Positions 43,753-52,915 are shown, counted from the stretch's first letter. The stretch: 64,000 nt of DNA from Pseudomonas ovata (GCF_003131185.1 NZ_QFFU01000018.1:60275-124274); one strand, 5' to 3'. Notes: a model not told the origin generated them from the sequence alone. Numbers and translations: made by a program.

Positions 43753-43876
43753 GTAGGAGCGCGCTTGCCGGAATGCCGGACCACCGCGACCGGCTGCGTT
43801 AGCAGTCGTAAATTTTCAGCGTCTACACAATTTTTGCGAGCGCTGCGCACTCGGTCGCGGGCAAGCGCGCTCCTAC
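43753..43876. repeat. REPIN-like palindromic element, copy E
   Basis: 124 bp. Left arm GTAGGAGCGCGCTTGCCGGAATGCCGGACCACCGCGACCGG resembles copy A, including the GGAATGCCGGA insertion; the interior TCAGCGTCTACACAATTTTTG resembles copy C. It follows the third unrecognised gene and precedes a 285-bp stretch before the second Rhs gene. Confidence 0.88.
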
Positions 43877-44161
43877 AAGCGGTGAATTCATATCCTGAAA
43901 AATCAGTAGGTTATTTTGTGTTTGAGGAGAACCACGTTCTGTTTCCGGCAGTCAAAAAGCGGCGACCTGGCGTGGTAAATCAGGTGCAATACCCCGACTT
44001 GCGGTAAGGTGCCGCGACTTCTACAGCCACACTCAGCCTGCCAGAATGGATGGCCACTCAATTGGCTCGATCTCGACGTTTCAGCCTGCTGGACCTGTAC
44101 CGCCTTCATCGCCGGCAAGCCGCCGTCCACACCGCTTGCAGCGCGTTGATGAGCTGCCGGC
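43877..44161. other. gene-poor stretch with coding-like remnant before the second Rhs gene
   Basis: About 285 bp without an intact gene. One frame reads through to a stop at 44007 with coding-like composition (for example FEENHVLFPAVKKRRPG); it could be the tail of a lost toxin or immunity gene. The antisense frame is also open. A short GCCGGCAAGCCGCCGTCCAC segment (44111-44130) resembles half of a P. putida-type REP. None of this is a gene I can support. Confidence 0.4.
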
Positions 44162-47100
44162 ATGTCTGACGCGATCTGGGCCGCCCGGCTGGGGGATGGA
44201 CTCGAACACACCTCGATGCTGGCCGACATTGTCGGCGGCGTGCTGGAGGTGGCCGCCAGCGTAGCGATTGGCGCACTGGCCACCGCAGCGGTGGTCGCCG
44301 CCACCGGGATCACGGTCGCCACCGGCGGGCTGGGCGCCTGCCTGCTGGGGGCGGTGGTCGGGCTGGTGGTCGGCGTGGTCATGGCCAAGACCGGTGCCGA
44401 CACCGGGCTGTCGCGATTATGCGAGGGCATCGGCAACAGCCTGTTCCCGCCCACCGTCCAGGCCACCATCAGCACCGGCTCGCTCGACACCCTGACCAAC
44501 AGCCGTCCGGCCGCACGCGCCGCCGGCTGGGTGCCGCCCGGTGCAGCGCCCAGTGACCAGGAAGGCTCGGACGACGCCGAAGCCAGTTACCTCGACATCG
44601 CCAAGGGCTTCTTTTCGCAGATGTGGCGGCCTACGGTGGCCATGCCGGCACCAGGGGCGCAGCCGCTGCCCGAGGACCTGGTGCTGTGCGCCAAGCACCC
44701 GCCGATGCCGCCGCAATACCTGGCCGAAGGCTCGGACAAGGTCACCATCAACAGCCAGCCGGCGGTGCGCAGCGGCGACCGCAGCACCTGCGAGGCGGTG
44801 GTGGTGTCGTCCGGGCCGATTTCGTCGAATGTGCGCATCGGCGGCGGCACGCTGACTGTGCGCGAGATTCGCAGCGGCAAGACCCCGGGCGTGGGCCTGG
44901 CGGTGACCGCACTGTTGATGCTCAAGGGCAGCAAGGGCAAGTTCCTCAGCAACCTGCCGTGCATGCTGCTCGGGGGCGTCAATGCCTTTGTCGTCGGCCA
45001 GGCCACCAATGCCCTCACCCAGGCCATTGTCGGTTCGCCCAACCCGGTGCATGCGCCCACTGGCGCCAAGGTGCTGGGCGAGGCGATGGAGCTGGACTTT
45101 GTTGTGCCGGCCTTGCTGCCCATCGACTGGCAGCGCGTCTACAACAGCCGTGACGAGCGCCGCGATGGCCTGTTCGGCGCCGGCTGGAGCGTGGGCTGGG
45201 AAGTGAGCGTGACGCTTGAAGCGCATGCCGACGGCGGTGAGTCGCTGCTGTATGTCGACGAACAGGGCCGGCGCATCGACATGGGCAGCATCCCCTTGGG
45301 TGGCGCGGTATTCAGTGCCGGCGAAGGCCTGGTCGTACGCCGGCACAGCAATGGCCAGTTGCTGATCGAGAGCGACGACGGCCTGTACCGTCTGTTCGAG
45401 CCCAGCCCCCACGACACCCGGCACCTGCGCCTGACCCAACAGGGCGACCGCAACGACAATCGCATCTACCTGGTGTACGACGAGCACGGCCGCCTGCAGC
45501 GCCTGCACGACGACGATAACGCGGTGCAGGTCGAACTGGGCTACAGCGCGCAATGGCCACAACGGGTCAGCCATATCGAGCGTCTGCATCCGGACGGCCT
45601 GCGCGATATGCTCAGCCGCTATGCCTACGATGCGGCCGGCGACCTGAGCGAAGTGCGTGACGCCGAGGATCAGGTACGCCGGCGCTTTGCCTATGACGCC
45701 GGGCGGCGCATGGTCGAGCATCAGTTGCCGTCCGGGTTGCGCTGTTTCTATGCCTGGGCACTGGTCGAGGATCGCGAATGGCGGGTGGTGCGGCACTGGA
45801 CCGATGACGGCGACGAGTATGCTTTCGACTACGACCTGGAGGCCGGGCGCACCACCGTGCGCGATGGCCTGGGCCGCACCAGCGAGCGCCGGTGGAACGC
45901 CCGGCATCAGGTCACTGAATACCGCGACAACCTTGGCCAGACCTGGTGCTTCGAGTGGGACGACGAGCGCCAGTTGCTTGGGGCCATCGATCCACAGGGC
46001 GGGCAGTACCGCTTCGATTACGACGAGTCTGGCAACCTCAGCGCCAGCCTCGACCCGCTGGGCCGGCGCACCACTACAGTGTGGCTGGAGCACTGGGCGC
46101 TGCCGCAGGCCGAGACCGATGCGGCCGGCAACACCTGGCAGTTTTACTATGACGCCCGCGGCAACTGCATTCGCGAGACCGATCCGCTTGGCCAGGTGAC
46201 CCGCTACCGCTACGACGCCCATGGCCAGACCGTTGAGATCATCGATGCCGCCGACAAGCGCCAGCAGTTGCGCTGGAACCGCTTCGGCCAGTTGATCCAG
46301 CGCAGCGACTGTTCCGGCTACCCCACCGACTACGCTTACGACCGGCACGGCAACCTGACCTGCATCACCGATGCGCTGGGCGAACGCTCGTTGTATCAGC
46401 ACGATGCCCAGGGCCGGCTGTTGGCGCACGAGTTGCCTGACGGACGCCGCGAGCAGTACCTGCGCGACGCCCACGGCCAGTTGATCGGCCATACCGATGC
46501 GGCCGGGCACACCACCCGCTACCGCTATGACCGCCGTGGCCAGGTGCGCCAGCGCATCGATGCCCAGGGCCGGCAGGTGCAGTTCGAATACGACGCTTAT
46601 GCGCGGCTGCTGGCGCTGAGCAATGAAAACGGCGAGCGCTACCGCTTTGCCTGGGACGCCGGCGACCGGCTGGTCGAGCAACAGGGCCTTGATGGCGGAC
46701 GTCGTCGCTATGCCTATGACGCCCGCGACCAGTTGACCCGTGTCGAGCACCTGCCGGCGCCGCTGGCCACCGCCGTGGCGACCCTGGTCGAGCCGCCCGC
46801 AGCGCCCATCATCCACGAGTTGCAGCACGATGCCGCCGGCCGCCTGACGACCAAGATCACCGGCAACGGGCGCACCGACTACCAGTACGACGCGCTGGAT
46901 AACCTGACGGCGGTGAGTTTCACCGACCCGGCTGGCGAGCGGCAGCAACTGGACTTTGCCTATGACGCCCTGGGCCAGTTGCGCGAAGAACGCAGTGCGG
47001 CCGGGCGCCTGGCGCATCGTCACGATGAGCTGGGCAACCTGGTGCAGACCTGCCTGCCTGACGGGCGCTGGCTCAACCGCTTGTATTACGGCAGCGGGCA

Positions 47101-48577
47101 TTTGCACCAGTTGAACCTCGACGGCCGGGTGATCAGCGATTTCGAGCGCGACCGCCTGCACCGCGAAGTGCTGCGCACCCAGGGGCAGATCAGCACCCGC
47201 AGCCAGTACGACCGCAGTGGCCGGCTGCGCAGCCGCTTGCGCCGACCGACCGGCCAGCCGGCGGCCTTGCCGGGGCTGGGCGAGACCGACTATCAGTTCG
47301 ACCAGATCGATAACCTGGTGGCTCGTATCCGGCGCGATCGCCAGCCGCCCGGCGACGGTCGCCAACTGCTGGGCCATGACAGCACCGGGCGCATCATCGC
47401 CAGCCAGGACAGCCTGACCGGCCAGAGCGAAACCTTCGCCTACGACGCCGCCGCCAACCTGCTCGACGGGCCGCAAAACGGCGGCCTGGTGCGGCATAAC
47501 AGGCTGCTGGTGTGGCAGGACAAGCGCTACTGCTATGACGGCTTTGGCCGGCTGATCGAAAAGCGCAGCACCCGCCACGGCGTGCAACGCTTTGCCTACG
47601 ACGCCGAACACCGCCTGATCGAGGTGCGCAACGCCAACGGTCATCGCGTGTGCATGCAGTACGACCCGCTGGGCCGACGCATCGCCAAGGTCGAGCGGCA
47701 CGCCAGCGGCCTGGTGCTGGGCGAGACCCGTTTTGTCTGGGACGGCATGCGCCTGTTGCAGGAGCACAAGAACCACCTGACCAGCCTGTACCTTTATACC
47801 CAGGGCAGTTTCGAGCCGCTGGCGCGGGTCGATGGCAGCGGCAGCCAGCAACAGGTGCGCTACTACCACAACGACCTCAACGGCCTGCCCGAACAACTGA
47901 CCGACAGCGACGGCCAGCCGGTGTGGCAGGCGCAATACCAGGTGTGGGGCAATACCGTGCGCGAGAGTCGCGCCGCCCATTATGTCGAAGAGCAGAACCT
48001 GCGCTTTCAGGGTCAGTACCTGGACCGCGAGACCGGGCTGCACTACAACACCCTGCGCTTTTTCGACCCGGACATCGGCCGCTTCACCACCCCCGACCCG
48101 ATCGGCCTGGCCGGCGGCCTGAACCTGTATGCCTATGCGCCCACCCCGTTGGTATGGGCCGACCCGCTGGGCCTGAGCAAGTGTGGTACCGCCAGCGGCA
48201 AGCGCCCGCCGGGGCCTGTGCATGACCAGCGCACCACCGACAGCTTTACCGGTGGCGTGTACAAGAACCGGCAGTTGACGCGTAATGAGCGCTACTACAA
48301 GTACCATGGCGTGGATAACCGCACCGGGCGCAAGGTGTCGTGGCTGGCCAACAAGAAATTCGGCACCGAAGACCAGTTGCGCAAGGACCTGGCCATCGAC
48401 CGGGCCTGGAACATCAAGATCACCAAGGTTTCGGAGTTCGAGGTGCCCAAAGGCACCTGGATCAGCGAAGGCACCGCCGCCCCGCAAGGCCCGGGTTATC
48501 CCGGTGGTGCATATCAAGGCGTTGTCACCAACCTGCCCCGCGCCTGGGTCATCAACACCAAAGGAGTGCCCTGGTAA
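44162..48577 (+). CDS. prePAAR/PAAR Rhs effector, tip possibly ADP-ribosyltransferase-like
   Basis: 1471 residues. prePAAR (AARLGDGLEHTS), TM helices, PAAR domain and YD-repeat core are homologous to the first Rhs protein. The core ends at the same residue with DPIG-(18)-DPLG (1312-1337). The 134-residue tip (from nt 48173) differs: RNERYYKYHGVD, KVSWLANKKFG, EVPKGTWISEG and PGYPGGAYQGVVTN. An Arg/Tyr strand, a Ser strand and a late Glu-Gly strand followed by GGxxQ is compatible with an ADP-ribosyltransferase fold, but I see no decisive match. The next gene starts on the stop codon. Confidence 0.92.
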   Translation: MSDAIWAARLGDGLEHTSMLADIVGGVLEVAASVAIGALATAAVVAATGITVATGGLGACLLGAVVGLVVGVVMAKTGADTGLSRLCEGIGNSLFPPTVQATISTGSLDTLTNSRPAARAAGWVPPGAAPSDQEGSDDAEASYLDIAKGFFSQMWRPTVAMPAPGAQPLPEDLVLCAKHPPMPPQYLAEGSDKVTINSQPAVRSGDRSTCEAVVVSSGPISSNVRIGGGTLTVREIRSGKTPGVGLAVTALLMLKGSKGKFLSNLPCMLLGGVNAFVVGQATNALTQAIVGSPNPVHAPTGAKVLGEAMELDFVVPALLPIDWQRVYNSRDERRDGLFGAGWSVGWEVSVTLEAHADGGESLLYVDEQGRRIDMGSIPLGGAVFSAGEGLVVRRHSNGQLLIESDDGLYRLFEPSPHDTRHLRLTQQGDRNDNRIYLVYDEHGRLQRLHDDDNAVQVELGYSAQWPQRVSHIERLHPDGLRDMLSRYAYDAAGDLSEVRDAEDQVRRRFAYDAGRRMVEHQLPSGLRCFYAWALVEDREWRVVRHWTDDGDEYAFDYDLEAGRTTVRDGLGRTSERRWNARHQVTEYRDNLGQTWCFEWDDERQLLGAIDPQGGQYRFDYDESGNLSASLDPLGRRTTTVWLEHWALPQAETDAAGNTWQFYYDARGNCIRETDPLGQVTRYRYDAHGQTVEIIDAADKRQQLRWNRFGQLIQRSDCSGYPTDYAYDRHGNLTCITDALGERSLYQHDAQGRLLAHELPDGRREQYLRDAHGQLIGHTDAAGHTTRYRYDRRGQVRQRIDAQGRQVQFEYDAYARLLALSNENGERYRFAWDAGDRLVEQQGLDGGRRRYAYDARDQLTRVEHLPAPLATAVATLVEPPAAPIIHELQHDAAGRLTTKITGNGRTDYQYDALDNLTAVSFTDPAGERQQLDFAYDALGQLREERSAAGRLAHRHDELGNLVQTCLPDGRWLNRLYYGSGHLHQLNLDGRVISDFERDRLHREVLRTQGQISTRSQYDRSGRLRSRLRRPTGQPAALPGLGETDYQFDQIDNLVARIRRDRQPPGDGRQLLGHDSTGRIIASQDSLTGQSETFAYDAAANLLDGPQNGGLVRHNRLLVWQDKRYCYDGFGRLIEKRSTRHGVQRFAYDAEHRLIEVRNANGHRVCMQYDPLGRRIAKVERHASGLVLGETRFVWDGMRLLQEHKNHLTSLYLYTQGSFEPLARVDGSGSQQQVRYYHNDLNGLPEQLTDSDGQPVWQAQYQVWGNTVRESRAAHYVEEQNLRFQGQYLDRETGLHYNTLRFFDPDIGRFTTPDPIGLAGGLNLYAYAPTPLVWADPLGLSKCGTASGKRPPGPVHDQRTTDSFTGGVYKNRQLTRNERYYKYHGVDNRTGRKVSWLANKKFGTEDQLRKDLAIDRAWNIKITKVSEFEVPKGTWISEGTAAPQGPGYPGGAYQGVVTNLPRAWVINTKGVPW

Positions 48578-48837
48578 TGCCCTTGAACGAACTGCTGATT
48601 GCCCTGGATAACCTGATCCAGGCGTTGAACAAGGACGGCAAGCCCTCGGCCGAATTCTTTGCCGACCGTGCCGCCGAACTGCGCCAGCCCAACCTGGGCG
48701 CCGCCGGGCATCATGAAAGCCTCAAGCGCCTGTCGACCTGCATGGCCATGGCCCAGTACGGCGACTTCTCGCTGGAGCAGGAAGCGCTGCTGGGCCAGGT
48801 CGTCGACCTGGCCCATGAGTGCCTGACCACGCCCTGA
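48577..48837 (+). CDS. small candidate immunity protein of the second Rhs effector
   Basis: 86 residues, all-helical in appearance, no signal peptide (MPLNELLIALDNLIQALNKD...). The ATG overlaps the Rhs stop (TAATG), which fixes the start and argues for a dedicated immunity protein acting in the cytoplasm. Family not recognised. Confidence 0.78.
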   Translation: MPLNELLIALDNLIQALNKDGKPSAEFFADRAAELRQPNLGAAGHHESLKRLSTCMAMAQYGDFSLEQEALLGQVVDLAHECLTTP

Positions 48838-49183
48838 CCGAAAGGCCGGCGGTGCCTGCCGCGCAGCCATCGCCGGCAAGCCGCCTCCCACGGAGATTGA
48901 TGTCGTTGCTGGAATGAGTGCCCGGCATCAATGTAGTGAGAGTGGCCGGCGATTCGGTTGCCGGTGACAGGGCCAGAAAAACCGCCACGTCTGTTTCGTC
49001 TGCAGGCGCCGCCGAGCACAAGAAGATTAATGTTGTCATGAATGTATCCACTTGTTCACGGCAAAACTATATTCAACTACTCATTAAACCTTGACGCAAA
49101 CTGAATGAAAAATTGACACGTCGACTTTAAATGGCCTGTACGCTTTCCTGCCTGACGGGTGAACGTTCTACAGGTCTTTTTAT
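48838..49183 (+). promoter_or_regulatory. intergenic region with REP-like half-site and AT-rich promoter zone
   Basis: 346 bp without a gene. 48871-48891 (CGCCGGCAAGCCGCCTCCCAC) resembles half of a P. putida-group REP. From about 49020 to 49183 the DNA becomes markedly AT-rich and probably holds the promoter of the sulfotransferase gene; TTGACA at 49113-49118 is a good -35, but the matching -10 is weak. Confidence 0.45.
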
Positions 49184-49870
49184 ATGAATCGCTTCTTATG
49201 GAAACTTCTTCCAAAGGGCCAGCGCGAGCTGCTGCTCGATCGTCTTCCGGTCATTGACCGGCAGGTCGTCAACAAGACGTTATCCGGCAAACCCCGGTTC
49301 CCGGAGGCATTCGACGAGCGCGAATGCGTGTTCATTCATGTGCCCAAGTGCGCCGGCAGCAGCGTGGCCAACGCGCTGTTTGGCGCCAGTCCTACCGGCC
49401 ATCTGCCGCTGTACTGGTATGAAAAGCAGTTCAAGGAACGCTACCGGCATTACTTCAAGTTCGGCTTTGTGCGCGACCCGTTGCAACGGGCGTTATCGGC
49501 CTATCACTACTTGCTCAGATCGCCACCGGGACGGGATCAGGCCGCGTGTGAGCTGGTTCGTAAATACAACAGTTTCGAGGCCTTCGTTGATCATTGGTTG
49601 TGTGCAGAAAACATTACCCGGCAGATCCATTTTGCGCCGCAGCATTACTTTCTACAGAACGCCCTGGGCGGTATAGATGTGGACTTCATCGGGCGCCATG
49701 AACACTTGGCGGCGGACTTCAAGACGCTGTGCACACACTTGCACCTGAAGGCCGAGCTGCCGCACATCAATCGCTCGGCCGGGGCTGCAGCCAACAATTG
49801 CTCGGCGGCCTCGCGACGCAAGGTGCGTGACGTCTATGCCCGCGACTATGAGTTGTTTGGTTATGAATGA
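49184..49870 (+). CDS. sulfotransferase family 2 protein
   Basis: A 228-residue PAPS-dependent sulfotransferase. VFIHVPKCAGSSVANALF (about 49-66) is the 5'-phosphosulfate-binding loop and FGFVRDPLQRALSAYHYLL (about 93-111) the 3'-phosphate-binding segment with conserved Arg and Ser. There is no signal peptide or TM. It would transfer a sulfuryl group to a carbohydrate or small-molecule hydroxyl; the acceptor is unknown. The overlapping downstream gene encodes an APS kinase, which makes the donor PAPS. Confidence 0.87.
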   Translation: MNRFLWKLLPKGQRELLLDRLPVIDRQVVNKTLSGKPRFPEAFDERECVFIHVPKCAGSSVANALFGASPTGHLPLYWYEKQFKERYRHYFKFGFVRDPLQRALSAYHYLLRSPPGRDQAACELVRKYNSFEAFVDHWLCAENITRQIHFAPQHYFLQNALGGIDVDFIGRHEHLAADFKTLCTHLHLKAELPHINRSAGAAANNCSAASRRKVRDVYARDYELFGYE

Positions 49871-50549
49871 GCCGCGTCCGTTGTTGAGCGGCCCGACCTT
49901 GATGGTCGACCGCAACATGCGCCAGGCCCTGAAACAGCAACAGGCGTGTTGCATCTGGCTGACCGGGTTGTCGGGGGCCGGCAAGTCGACCCTGGGCAAC
50001 CGTCTGGACCAGATGCTGCACGCTCATGGCCTGCACAGTTATCTGCTCGATGGCGACCATCTACGCAAGGGCCTGTGCCAGGACCTGGGCATGTCCGATG
50101 CCGACCGTCATGAGAACGTGCGGCGCATTGGCGAGGCGGCGCGGTTGATGGTCGATGCCGGGCTGATTGTCATTGTCTCGGCGATTTCGCCCTTTCGCGC
50201 CGATCGCGACCGGGTGCGCCAGCAACTGGCGACCGAGGCCTTTATCGAGGTGCATGTCAGCACGCCGCTGGCCGAGTGCGCCCGGCGCGATGCCAAGGGC
50301 CTGTACCGTGCCGTGCAGGAGGGACGGATCCGTCACTTCACCGGTATCGACAGCCCTTATGAAGCCCCGCTGGCGCCGGAGTTCGTGATCGACACCTGCC
50401 AGGACGATGGCGAAGCCTTGCTTGGCCACTTGTTGCAGCGGGTCGCGCAGGACCGCGCGCAAGGCACTTTGCCTCCTGTCAGAACTGTCAGTAGACGTTT
50501 GCCAGCACCCTTGCACACTGTGGGGTTCTGTCGCACGGGCGGTGCTTGA
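49863..50549 (+). CDS. cysC: adenylylsulfate kinase
   Basis: A protein of about 228 residues from the ATG at 49863, which overlaps the sulfotransferase stop; a longer frame to 49827 would overlap more. P-loop GLSGAGKST (about 33-41), LDGDHLRKGLCQDLGMSDADRHENVRRIGEAA and VSAISPFRADRDRVR are standard CysC motifs. It phosphorylates APS to PAPS. Being translationally coupled to a sulfotransferase suggests PAPS is made here for sulfation rather than assimilation. The last 30 residues extend past the family's usual end and look unstructured. Confidence 0.93.
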   Translation: MNEPRPLLSGPTLMVDRNMRQALKQQQACCIWLTGLSGAGKSTLGNRLDQMLHAHGLHSYLLDGDHLRKGLCQDLGMSDADRHENVRRIGEAARLMVDAGLIVIVSAISPFRADRDRVRQQLATEAFIEVHVSTPLAECARRDAKGLYRAVQEGRIRHFTGIDSPYEAPLAPEFVIDTCQDDGEALLGHLLQRVAQDRAQGTLPPVRTVSRRLPAPLHTVGFCRTGGA

Positions 50550-50594
50550 GTGCGCCTGGGAGCCTGTGTGGCCTTACCTGCGGAGGTGCCACCC

Positions 50595-51422
50595 ATGGAT
50601 GCGCTGAATGTCATCAACATCGGGACCGACAAGGTCAATTCGTTGCTCAATCTGGTTTTACAGTATGCGGCCACCTTTGGCCTGAAGCTGCTGGTCGCTG
50701 CCCTGATATGGATTGTCGGGCGCTGGTCGATCGGCATGGTGGTGCGGATGCTGCAACGCTACCTGACCCGACAGCGGTTCGACCCGACGGTGCTGCGCTA
50801 CCTGGGCTCGTTCGTGACGGTGACCCTGAACATCATCCTGGTGGTGGCGATCCTGGGGTATTGCGGCATCGAGACCACCAGCTTTGCGGCCTTGCTGGCG
50901 GCGGTGGGCCTGGCGATCGGCATGGCCTGGTCGGGGTTGCTGGCCAATCTGGCGGCAGGTGGCTTCATCATCGTGCTGCGCCCGTTCAAGGTGGGCGACT
51001 CGATTGCCGTGGACACGGTCAGTGGACGGGTGGAAGAGATCGGGCTGTTTTCGACCGCTCTGGATACAGCGGAAAACGTGCGGGTGCTGGTGGCCAACAA
51101 CAAGGTGTTTTCAAGCACCATCGTCAACTACTCGGTCAACGATTATCGCCGCGTGGAACTGACCGCGACGTTGCCGGCGACAGTGGATGAGCAGGCCGTC
51201 AGTGCCCGGCTGAGCGCGCAGTTGCAGGCCATCCCGCATGTGCTGGCAACCCCGCCGGTGGACGTGCAACTGACCAGCCTGAGCGCCGACAGCCTGACCC
51301 TGGCGGTCAGGCCGTATTGCCACAACGATCATTACTGGCCGGTGTATCACCAGAGCCTGGAGGTGATTCGCCGGTTGCTGCGCGAGCAGGCGGCGCCAGG
51401 GTCTGAACCTGGGCGCCGCTGA
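50595..51422 (+). CDS. MscS-family mechanosensitive channel
   Basis: 275 residues; the ATG at 50595 follows a strong GGAGGTG site (50582), so the longer frame from 50550 was not used. Three N-terminal TMs (about 20-40, 55-80, 85-110), with the pore helix FAALLAAVGLAIGMAWSGLLANLAAGGFIIVLRPFKVGDSI, the MscS hallmark. A beta domain and a C-terminal alpha/beta domain follow. It is a small-conductance osmotic safety valve in the inner membrane. Confidence 0.94.
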   Translation: MDALNVINIGTDKVNSLLNLVLQYAATFGLKLLVAALIWIVGRWSIGMVVRMLQRYLTRQRFDPTVLRYLGSFVTVTLNIILVVAILGYCGIETTSFAALLAAVGLAIGMAWSGLLANLAAGGFIIVLRPFKVGDSIAVDTVSGRVEEIGLFSTALDTAENVRVLVANNKVFSSTIVNYSVNDYRRVELTATLPATVDEQAVSARLSAQLQAIPHVLATPPVDVQLTSLSADSLTLAVRPYCHNDHYWPVYHQSLEVIRRLLREQAAPGSEPGRR

Positions 51423-51430
51423 AGCGGCGC
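51413..51430. terminator. hairpin across convergent stops
   Basis: GCGCCGCT-GA-AGCGGCGC, an 8-bp inverted repeat overlapping the mscS stop and ending at the stop of the convergent DUF945 gene. It has no T-run but is well placed as a shared terminator. Confidence 0.5.
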
Positions 51431-52915
51431 TTACTGGCCCATGGCGCCAGAGCTGGCCATGACGAAGGCAACGAACTCTTCAACGGTCATCTTGCGGCCG
51501 TTGAAGTCGACGCTGTTGTTGGCGTACTGCAAGGAGGTGACGATGTTGTCGCCTTCAACCTTGGCCAACTGCATGCCCTGGGCCATGGCGCCGATCATTT
51601 CGCTGGTGGTGGTGGCTTGCTCGCTGATTTCCTTGGCATCGGTCATGCCTTGCATCGAGGCCTGCAGACCGACCAGGTCCTGGACCATGCCCTTGGACAG
51701 CACGAAGCGCGCGTCCAGCGCACCGATGCTCTTGCTCACCAGCTCATCCTGTGGCTGGTCGAGCGGGCCCGGATCGGCCAGGTCGATGCTGATGCGTGCA
51801 TGGCTTTCACCGTTGGCGGTACGCAGCGAGAGTTTTTCCAGCTCCAGGTGCGGCTTGCCGGCCAGCAGCTTGCTCATCTGGGCATCTACCAAGGCCTGGT
51901 CGGCCGGGGTCAGCTCGATATCAAGCGGCTCCTGGGCGGCGGCGGCGGCCTGTTGTTGCGGCACCACTTTCTCCTGGAACAACTGATACAGCGCCTTGGT
52001 GGCGACAATGTCGAAATTGCCGAAACGCAGGCCCATGTGCGCTGCGCCGATTTCCTTGCCGTTGTAGGCGATCTTGCCGATGTCGTAGTTGATCTGCGCC
52101 GAGAGCTTGTCGCCCTCTTCCTGCATCAGGTTGGTGTTGGCGAGCTGATCAAGCTGCACCGTTGCGGCCCCGGCCGGCTGGAAGGTCATCTGCTCGACCT
52201 TGACGTTGCTGTGGCCCAGGTAGAAACCGACCTTGCCCTTGGTGCCGCCGGTGTCGAAGCTCATGCCCTTGACCTGCATGGCCACCGGGCCATCCGGGGA
52301 CTGGACGTTGAGCTGCAGGCTGTCCATGTTGCCGGTGACCTTGATCTTCTCGGCATCGGCCGACACGTCGCTGTGCAGGACCATGCCGGAGAAGTTGAAC
52401 TCGCCATCGGCGTCTTTCATCTGCATCGGGGCGAAGGTCAGCGAACCGTTGACAGCGCGGTCATAACCGATGCTGGCCTGGCTCTTGAACGGCGTCGCGC
52501 CCTGGCTCAAGGCAAACCATTTTTCGGAGTCCTTGGTCTTTTCGATCTCGCCATTGCTGACCGCCATGACCGGCAGCAGCTTGAGCGAAGTCAGGCGCGA
52601 CAGCGGCAGCGGGCCGTGTTCGATATGGTCGACGAAGTACAGCTCAAGGGTCTGCATCTGGCCTTCCGCGTTTGGCGCCTGGAATGTGGTGCGGTAGCGC
52701 GCGGTGCTGCTGAACAGGCCGCTGTCGAGCGACTCCATTTGCACCGTGGCCTTGTACTCGCTGCCGGCGAATGCCTTGGCCAGTTCCTGATTGCCCTTGG
52801 CGAGCGTGTCGTTGAGCACGCCGGGCAATTGTTGGCCGGTGTACCAGGCGCCCCCGGTTACCACGGCGCCGACTACGATGATGACGCCTGCAACGATACC
52901 TGCTGATTTATTCAT
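51431..52915 (-). CDS. DUF945 (YdgA-family) envelope protein
   Basis: 494 residues; the ATG at 52915 opens an N-terminal membrane anchor (SAGIVAGVIIVVGAVVTGGAWYTG). The rest is a large repeated beta-rich DUF945/YdgA domain (RYRTTFQAPN, LVDAQMSKLLAGKPHLELEKLSLRTANGES). YdgA-like proteins are periplasm-facing inner-membrane proteins; a precise biochemical role is not established. The upstream extension of the frame to 52981 lacks a plausible start. Confidence 0.87.
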   Translation of the reverse strand: MNKSAGIVAGVIIVVGAVVTGGAWYTGQQLPGVLNDTLAKGNQELAKAFAGSEYKATVQMESLDSGLFSSTARYRTTFQAPNAEGQMQTLELYFVDHIEHGPLPLSRLTSLKLLPVMAVSNGEIEKTKDSEKWFALSQGATPFKSQASIGYDRAVNGSLTFAPMQMKDADGEFNFSGMVLHSDVSADAEKIKVTGNMDSLQLNVQSPDGPVAMQVKGMSFDTGGTKGKVGFYLGHSNVKVEQMTFQPAGAATVQLDQLANTNLMQEEGDKLSAQINYDIGKIAYNGKEIGAAHMGLRFGNFDIVATKALYQLFQEKVVPQQQAAAAAQEPLDIELTPADQALVDAQMSKLLAGKPHLELEKLSLRTANGESHARISIDLADPGPLDQPQDELVSKSIGALDARFVLSKGMVQDLVGLQASMQGMTDAKEISEQATTTSEMIGAMAQGMQLAKVEGDNIVTSLQYANNSVDFNGRKMTVEEFVAFVMASSGAMGQ

